A stretch of 64,000 nt of DNA from Allobosea sp. CRIB-10. GTDB taxonomy: Bacteria > Pseudomonadota > Alphaproteobacteria > Rhizobiales > Beijerinckiaceae. A program made the translations under genes and the position numbers. The stretch covers positions 1 through 64,000 of the forward strand of contig NZ_FOKP01000025.1 of assembly GCF_900112185.1 (NCBI RefSeq), given 5' to 3'. The notes beneath the pieces were generated by a model, which was given only the letters and a program-made list of their open reading frames with translations, did no database searches and was not told the DNA's origin. Of this stretch, positions 59,541 through 64,000 are shown in pieces; within the stretch, counting starts at the first letter, position 1, and each line of letters starts with the position of its first letter.

Positions 59541-61355
59541 ATGGCGGCTGAAGGCTTCTCTCAGGATCTGGTTCAGGCCGTCGGGCTTCTGGGAGCGGGC
59601 GTCATCGCGGTGCCGATCTTCCGCAAGCTGAAGCTCGGCTCGGTGCTCGGCTATTTCGCCGGAGGCCTCGTCATCGGCCCCTCCGGCATCGGCCTGTTTT
59701 CCAACCCTGAGAGCGTGCTCCATGTCGCCGAGTTCGGCGTCGTCATGTTCCTGTTCATCATCGGGCTGGAGATGCAGCCGTCGCGGCTCTGGAACCTGCG
59801 TCGCGAAATCTTCGGCCTCGGCGTCGCCCAGGTCGGGCTGTGCGGCGCGCTGCTGACCGGCGTCGGCATCCTCGCCGGCCTGCCTCCGGCCGCCGCCTTC
59901 ATCGCCGGCATGGGCTTCGTGCTCTCGTCTACCGCGGTCGTGATGCAGATGCTGAACGAGCGCGGCGAAGCCTCGACACCGCAGGGCCAGCAGGCGGTCT
60001 CGATCCTGCTGCTCGAAGATCTCGCCATCGTGCCGCTGCTCGCCGTCGTCGCCGTGCTTGCGCCCGCGAAAGCGGCCGAAAGCAGCGGGATCATGCCGCT
60101 CCTGATCGGCGCCGGCTCGCTCGTCGGCCTCGTCATCGCCGGCAAATACCTGCTCAACCCGATGTTCCGGCTGCTCGCCAACGCCCAGGCCCGCGAGGTC
60201 ATGACCGGCGCGGCGCTGCTCGTCGTGCTCGGCTCGGCGCTGGCGATGCAGCTCGGCGGCCTGTCGATGGCGATGGGCGCCTTCCTCGCCGGCGTGCTTC
60301 TGTCGGAATCGACCTTCCGCCACCAGCTCGAGGCCGATATCGAGCCGTTCCGCGGCCTCCTGCTCGGCATGTTCTTCCTGGCGGTCGGCATGTCGCTCGA
60401 TCTCAAGCTGATCGCCCGGGAATGGCAGGTCGTGGCGCTGGGCGTCGCCGCCTTCATGCTGGTCAAGGCGGCCGGCATCTTCATCGTCGCCAAACTGTTC
60501 CGCACCCGCACGCGCAATGCGATCACCCGCGTCGCCCTGTTCTCACAGGGCGGCGAATTCGCCTTCGTGCTCTACAGCGCCGCCGCGGCAGCCGGCATCT
60601 TCGATGCGCGCATCAACGCCATCGCCAGCGCGATCGTGATCCTGTCGATGGCGCTGACGCCGCTGGTCGTGCTCGCCATCGACCGCTTCATGCCGCCCGA
60701 GCAGGAATCGCTCGATGGCGTCGAACATGCCGAGGGGCTGAAGGGCCGCATCCTCGTCGTCGGCTTCGGACGTTTCGGCCAGGTCGCGAGCCAGACCCTG
60801 CTCGCCCGCGGCTGCAGCATCTCGCTGATCGAGACCGACGTCGAGATGATCCAGGCCGCCGCGACCTTCGGCTTCAAGGTCTACTATGGCGACGGCACCC
60901 GCGCCGACATCCTCCACGCCTCGGGCGCCCATCAGGCCGAGGCGATCCTGGTCTGCGTCGAGAAGCGCGAGACGGCCAATGCGATCGTACGGGTGGCGCA
61001 GGCCGAGTTCCCGCATGCGAAGCTGTTCGTGCGCGCCTTCGACCGCGGCCATGCGATGGACCTGATCCGCGCCGGCGTAGACTACCAGATCCGCGAGACC
61101 TTCGAATCCGCAATGGTCTTCGGCGGCGAGGTCCTGCGGGCACTCGGCGTGCCGGAGGAGAAAGCCGCGGAGATCGTCGAGGATGTCCGCCGCCGCGACG
61201 CCGAACGCCTCGACCTCCAGGTCGCCAGCGACATCCATGCCGGACAGGATCTGATCCATTACGGCAATCAGCCGACGCCTGCCCCGCTCACCAAGCCGAA
61301 GACAGCAGGCACGGTCATCGGCGCTCTGCCGGATGCGGCCGGCGCCAGACCATAA
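59541..61355 (+). CDS. Kef-type K+/H+ antiporter (CPA2 with TrkA-N domain)
   Basis: A 604-aa protein with about twelve membrane spans of the CPA2 exchanger (GYFAGGLVIGPSGIGLF, FVLSSTAVVMQML, LAVGMSLDLKL). It continues into a cytoplasmic Rossmann domain with VVGFGRFGQVAS, a TrkA-N/RCK nucleotide site. The build matches KefB/KefC, which release K+ on electrophile stress. The ATG follows GGGAG. It is divergent from the gnd gene. Confidence 0.92.
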   Translation: MAAEGFSQDLVQAVGLLGAGVIAVPIFRKLKLGSVLGYFAGGLVIGPSGIGLFSNPESVLHVAEFGVVMFLFIIGLEMQPSRLWNLRREIFGLGVAQVGLCGALLTGVGILAGLPPAAAFIAGMGFVLSSTAVVMQMLNERGEASTPQGQQAVSILLLEDLAIVPLLAVVAVLAPAKAAESSGIMPLLIGAGSLVGLVIAGKYLLNPMFRLLANAQAREVMTGAALLVVLGSALAMQLGGLSMAMGAFLAGVLLSESTFRHQLEADIEPFRGLLLGMFFLAVGMSLDLKLIAREWQVVALGVAAFMLVKAAGIFIVAKLFRTRTRNAITRVALFSQGGEFAFVLYSAAAAAGIFDARINAIASAIVILSMALTPLVVLAIDRFMPPEQESLDGVEHAEGLKGRILVVGFGRFGQVASQTLLARGCSISLIETDVEMIQAAATFGFKVYYGDGTRADILHASGAHQAEAILVCVEKRETANAIVRVAQAEFPHAKLFVRAFDRGHAMDLIRAGVDYQIRETFESAMVFGGEVLRALGVPEEKAAEIVEDVRRRDAERLDLQVASDIHAGQDLIHYGNQPTPAPLTKPKTAGTVIGALPDAAGARP

Positions 61356-61373
61356 GGCCAGCGCCGAGCTCTG

Positions 61374-61664
61374 TCAGGGAAACATCAGCGGCAGCGGCTC
61401 GGCCTGCCAGGTGGGCTCGATCGCGAGCAGCCTCACCTCGGTCGGAGCCAGCCCGTCGCCAACGGCCTCGGCAGCGAAGCGTTCGGCGCTGGCCGCGTCT
61501 GGGAAGCCGATTGCCACCAGCGTGTTGCCGGGCGCGTTCCGGTCGCGGGCGACGAAGCTCAGCTTAGCCCGCCCGTTGAGGCCGAGCCGGCCGATCCGCG
61601 CGAGCAGGGCCTCACGCAGATCCTCGCGCCCCGCCGCGACCTCACAGAGGACGAGTGCCTCCAT
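61374..61664 (-). CDS. Small protein of unknown function behind acdS
   Basis: A 96-aa soluble protein with a ferredoxin-like pattern: EALVLCEVAAGREDLREALLARIG, KLSFVARDRNAPGNTLVAIGFPDAASAERFAAEAVGDG, and a final strand. The shape recalls dimeric alpha/beta-barrel proteins but no family is recognised. The ATG at 61664 is 5 bases after the acdS stop, so it is likely co-transcribed; an upstream TTG is less likely. Confidence 0.7.
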   Translation of the reverse strand: MEALVLCEVAAGREDLREALLARIGRLGLNGRAKLSFVARDRNAPGNTLVAIGFPDAASAERFAAEAVGDGLAPTEVRLLAIEPTWQAEPLPLMFP

Positions 61665-61669
61665 GGCGC

Positions 61670-62680
61670 TCAACCGTTGCGGAAGGTGTAGCTGTAGCCG
61701 TTGATCGCCGGCACGCCGCCGAGATGGGCGTAGAGCACTTTCGATCCCGCCGGGAAGAAGCCCTTTTTCACCAGGTCGATCATGCCCTGCATCGATTTCC
61801 CCTCATAGACGGGGTCGGTCATCATGCCTTCGAGCCGGGCCGACAGGCGGATCGCCTCGACCGTCTCCTTCGAGGGCACGCCATAGACCGGATAGGCGTA
61901 GTCCTCGTTCAGCACGATGTCGTCGGCAGTGATCTGCTTGCCGCCGACGAGTTCGGAGGTCTTCTGCGCGATGTCGAGCACCTGCGCCCTGGTCTGCGCC
62001 GGCGTAAACGAGGCGTCGATGCCGATGACGTTGCGCTGGCGCCCGTCCTTGGCGAAGCCGACGACCATGCCGGCATGGGTCGAGCCGGTGACCGTGCAGA
62101 CGACGATATAATCGAACTTGAAGCCGAGCTCTTCCTCCTGGGCCCTCACCTCCTCGGCGAAGCCGACATAGCCGAGCCCGCCGAACTTGTGCACGGAGGC
62201 GCCGGCCGGGATCGCATAGGGCTTGCCGCCCTTGGCCTTCACATCCTCCAGCGCCTTTTCCCAGCTCGCGCGGATGCCGATGTCGAAGCCCTCGTCGACC
62301 AGCTCGACATGGGCGCCCATCACCCGCGATAGCAGGATATTGCCGACCCGATCATAGACCGCATCCTCATGCGGCACCCAGCTCTCCTGCACGAGGCGGC
62401 ACTTCATGCCGATCTTGGCGGCGGTCGCGGCGACCATGCGGGTATGGTTCGACTGCACGCCGCCGATCGAGACCAGCGTGTCGGCGCCGGACGCGATCGC
62501 ATCCGGGACGATGTATTCGAGCTTGCGCAGCTTGTTGCCGCCGAAGGCAAGGCCGGAATTGCAGTCCTCGCGCTTGGCATAGAGCGCGACGCCGCCGCCG
62601 AGATGGGCGGACAGGCGCGAGAGCTTCTCGATCGGCGACGGTCCGAAGGTCAGCGGATAGCGTTCGAACTTGGCGAGCAT
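61670..62680 (-). CDS. acdS: 1-aminocyclopropane-1-carboxylate deaminase
   Basis: A 336-aa PLP enzyme cutting the ethylene precursor ACC to ammonia and 2-oxobutyrate, a plant-growth trait. Cofactor Lys50 in FGGNKLRKLEY, Ser77 in VQSNHTR, and the ACC-specific Glu293 in TDPVYEGKSM with Leu320 in AHLGG. These match the catalytic Glu295 and Leu322 of characterised deaminases and separate it from D-cysteine desulfhydrase. It is divergent from an Lrp-type regulator. Confidence 0.93.
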   Translation of the reverse strand: MLAKFERYPLTFGPSPIEKLSRLSAHLGGGVALYAKREDCNSGLAFGGNKLRKLEYIVPDAIASGADTLVSIGGVQSNHTRMVAATAAKIGMKCRLVQESWVPHEDAVYDRVGNILLSRVMGAHVELVDEGFDIGIRASWEKALEDVKAKGGKPYAIPAGASVHKFGGLGYVGFAEEVRAQEEELGFKFDYIVVCTVTGSTHAGMVVGFAKDGRQRNVIGIDASFTPAQTRAQVLDIAQKTSELVGGKQITADDIVLNEDYAYPVYGVPSKETVEAIRLSARLEGMMTDPVYEGKSMQGMIDLVKKGFFPAGSKVLYAHLGGVPAINGYSYTFRNG

Positions 62681-62836
62681 GGCGGGTTTCCCTCGTGGAA
62701 TGACCCGCAAACGCTAGCAAAAAGCCTTTGAAAGGTGCTCTCGAATTTAGCCAGTGATTTTTTCATCGCTTTCGCAATAAGTGAAGTCTGATAGCTTTTA
62801 GCAACATCATTGGCAGCCAAAACGGAAGAATCATTC

Positions 62837-63301
62837 ATGGAGGCAGAACTCGACCGGACCGACCTCAGAATCCTGCGTTTGCTGCAGGCGGACGGGCGCA
62901 TGGGCAATGCCGAGATCGCCAAGCGGGTGAACACCAGCGCGGCCACCTGCCATCGCCGCATTCAGCGCCTGTTCGCCGAGGGTTACGTCACCGGCGTGCG
63001 CGCGCAGATCGATCCGCATAAGGTCGAGAAGGGCACGCTCGCCATCGTCGGCGTGGTGCTCGACCGCTCGACGCCGGAGAGCTTCGGCCTGTTCGAGGAG
63101 GCGGTGAAGCAGCTCCCGGTCGTGCTCGACTGCCACATCGTCGCCGGTGATTTCGACTATTTCCTCAAGATCCGGGTGCGCGACCTCGCCGATTTCAACA
63201 AGCTTCACGCGAAGACGCTGCTGGCGCTGCCGGGCGTGCGCCAGACCCGCACCTTCTTCGTGATGAAGGAGGTCATCGACAATGCGCCGCTGGAGTTTTG
63301 A
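62837..63301 (+). CDS. acdR: Lrp/AsnC-family regulator of acdS
   Basis: A 154-aa Lrp/AsnC protein with N-terminal HTH (DRTDLRILRLLQADGRMGNAEIAKRVNTSAATCHRRIQRL) and a C-terminal RAM domain (CHIVAGDFDYFLKIRVRDLADF). Position divergent from acdS fits AcdR, the activator of ACC deaminase. ATG 62837 has GGAAGA upstream; a TTG at 62810 is possible. The 156-base gap upstream is AT-rich and presumably holds both promoters. Confidence 0.88.
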   Translation: MEAELDRTDLRILRLLQADGRMGNAEIAKRVNTSAATCHRRIQRLFAEGYVTGVRAQIDPHKVEKGTLAIVGVVLDRSTPESFGLFEEAVKQLPVVLDCHIVAGDFDYFLKIRVRDLADFNKLHAKTLLALPGVRQTRTFFVMKEVIDNAPLEF

Positions 63302-63345
63302 CGGGCGCCACCGAGTAGCTGACTCTTAATCAGCGGGTCGAGCGC

Positions 63346-63454
63346 CGTCATTCTCGGGCGAAGCGAAGCGCAGACCCGAGAATCTCTTGACGAGAAAGGC
63401 GCCAGCCGGAGCCTCTTCCGGCCTGAGATGCTCGGGTCAAGCCCGAGCATGACG
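63346..63454. repeat. CGTCAT...ATGACG palindromic element, variant
   Basis: A 109-base element with the same CGTCAT/ATGACG ends but a different interior: TCTCGGG...CCCGAGAA on the left and ATGCTCGGGTCAAGCCCGAGCAT on the right, each a hairpin. It lies between the converging acdR and urtE genes, 8 bases before the urtE stop. Confidence 0.8.
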
Positions 63455-63461
63455 AGCAACG

Positions 63462-64000
63462 CTACACCTGAATCAACCGCTGAACCTGCGCCCCGTCGAG
63501 CTCCGCCATCGGCCCGGCCAGCACGACCTCGCCGCGGTCCATCACGAACATCGTGTCGGCGAGGTCGCGGGCGAAGTCGAAATACTGCTCGACCAGCACG
63601 ATCGCCATGCCGCCCTTCTGGCGGAGGTAGTCGATGGCGCGGCCGATATCCTTGATGATCGAGGGCTGGATGCCCTCGGTCGGCTCGTCCAGCACCAGCA
63701 GCCTGGGTCGGGTGACCAGCGCCCGCGCAATCGCGAGCTGCTGCTGCTGGCCACCCGAGAGGTCTCCGCCGCGCCGGCCCAGCATGGACTTCAGCACGGG
63801 GAATAGGTCGAACAGTTCGTTCGGGATGAAGCGCTCCTTGCGGGGCAAGGGCGCAAAACCGGTCTCGAGGTTTTCCTTCACCGTCAGCAGCGGGAAGACC
63901 TCGCGGCCCTGCGGCACATAGGCGATGCCGGCACGGGCGCGGTCCTCGCTGCGCAGCGCCGAGATGTCCTCGCCATCGAGGCGGATATGCCCGCCCGAGA
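63462..64000 (-). CDS. urtE: Urea ABC transporter ATP-binding subunit (partial at right edge)
   Basis: C-terminal ~180 residues of a branched-chain/urea-type ATPase; the start lies beyond 64000. The frame stays open through AYVPQGREVFPLLTV. It carries LSGGQQQQLAIARAL, LLVLDEPTEGIQPSIIKDI and VLVEQYFDFARDLAD, wording typical of UrtE rather than LivF. It therefore probably belongs to a urtABCDE urea uptake operon continuing off the window. Confidence 0.88.
   Translation of the reverse strand, partial: SGGHIRLDGEDISALRSEDRARAGIAYVPQGREVFPLLTVKENLETGFAPLPRKERFIPNELFDLFPVLKSMLGRRGGDLSGGQQQQLAIARALVTRPRLLVLDEPTEGIQPSIIKDIGRAIDYLRQKGGMAIVLVEQYFDFARDLADTMFVMDRGEVVLAGPMAELDGAQVQRLIQV

Noticed and set aside
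24338..63460. Regular repeats considered as a CRISPR array
   Set aside because: Copies are far apart, palindromic and in both orientations, with no equal spacers and no cas genes.

Overview
The window is about 64 kb of GC-rich DNA with the gene content of a Hyphomicrobiales (Rhizobiales) alphaproteobacterium. A general L-amino-acid aapJQMP transporter beside metC, an acdR/acdS pair, a urea-type urtE gene, the dgt-erpA and argS-SPOR gene order, and many short palindromic intergenic repeats all point that way. A Bosea-like or other Beijerinckiaceae/Boseaceae genome would fit, but genus is an inference. Most of it reads as ordinary chromosome with a few inserted modules.

Layout. 1-775: remains of a mobile element at the 3' end of guaA, namely an integrase gene cut by an IS5-type element plus three copies of an 11-bp repeat that may be integrase arm sites. 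776-6151: guaA, a small monooxygenase-fold protein, an RsmB-type rRNA methyltransferase, a 45-aa lipoprotein, a periplasmic glycerophosphodiesterase and an Arg-rich secreted protein. 6238-14635: the aap ABC transporter operon with three tandem paralogous binding proteins, divergent from metC. 14647-18212: a leaderless binding-protein-like gene and a three-gene envelope glycosylation cluster (GT39, GT2, LABN). 18515-24337: a 55-aa HigA-N-like protein, a secreted caspase-like protein, two tRNAs (Arg-TCT, Pro-TGG), a complex I accessory subunit, and an M24 protein/binding protein/IclR catabolic group. 24550-29857: DUF192, a 640-aa secreted protein of unknown family, and a surface-glycan set (O-acetyltransferase, acyltransferase 3, GT2).

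29839-30823 holds a class I Fic toxin-antitoxin module in AT-richer DNA. 30979-39909: two small lipoproteins, aspS, rnd, a short DnaB/KaiC-type ATPase, a LysR/SDR/CMD/Atu4866 cluster and a HerA-like ATPase. 40087-49302: an orphan TRAP binding protein, SPOR protein, argS, a RelE/HigB-type toxin-antitoxin pair lodged between argS and dgt, then erpA, an HD-GYP protein and a short HPP protein. 49521-59328: double cold-shock protein, enolase-superfamily enzyme, LysE exporter, sirtuin, aminotransferase, a Tat-exported VOC protein, and a sugar-acid group (altronate/galactarate dehydratase, gluconokinase, 6-phosphogluconate dehydrogenase). 59541-64000: Kef-type K+/H+ antiporter, ACC deaminase with its Lrp-type regulator, and the end of urtE.

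Themes. Amino-acid and sugar-acid scavenging genes suit a soil or plant-associated life. CGTCAT...ATGACG-bounded palindromic elements sit mostly between converging genes. The accessory DNA is small: an immobilised island end at guaA and two toxin-antitoxin modules, one of which (Fic) appears to have displaced the start codon of a glycosyltransferase. I see no CRISPR array, prophage or biosynthetic cluster.
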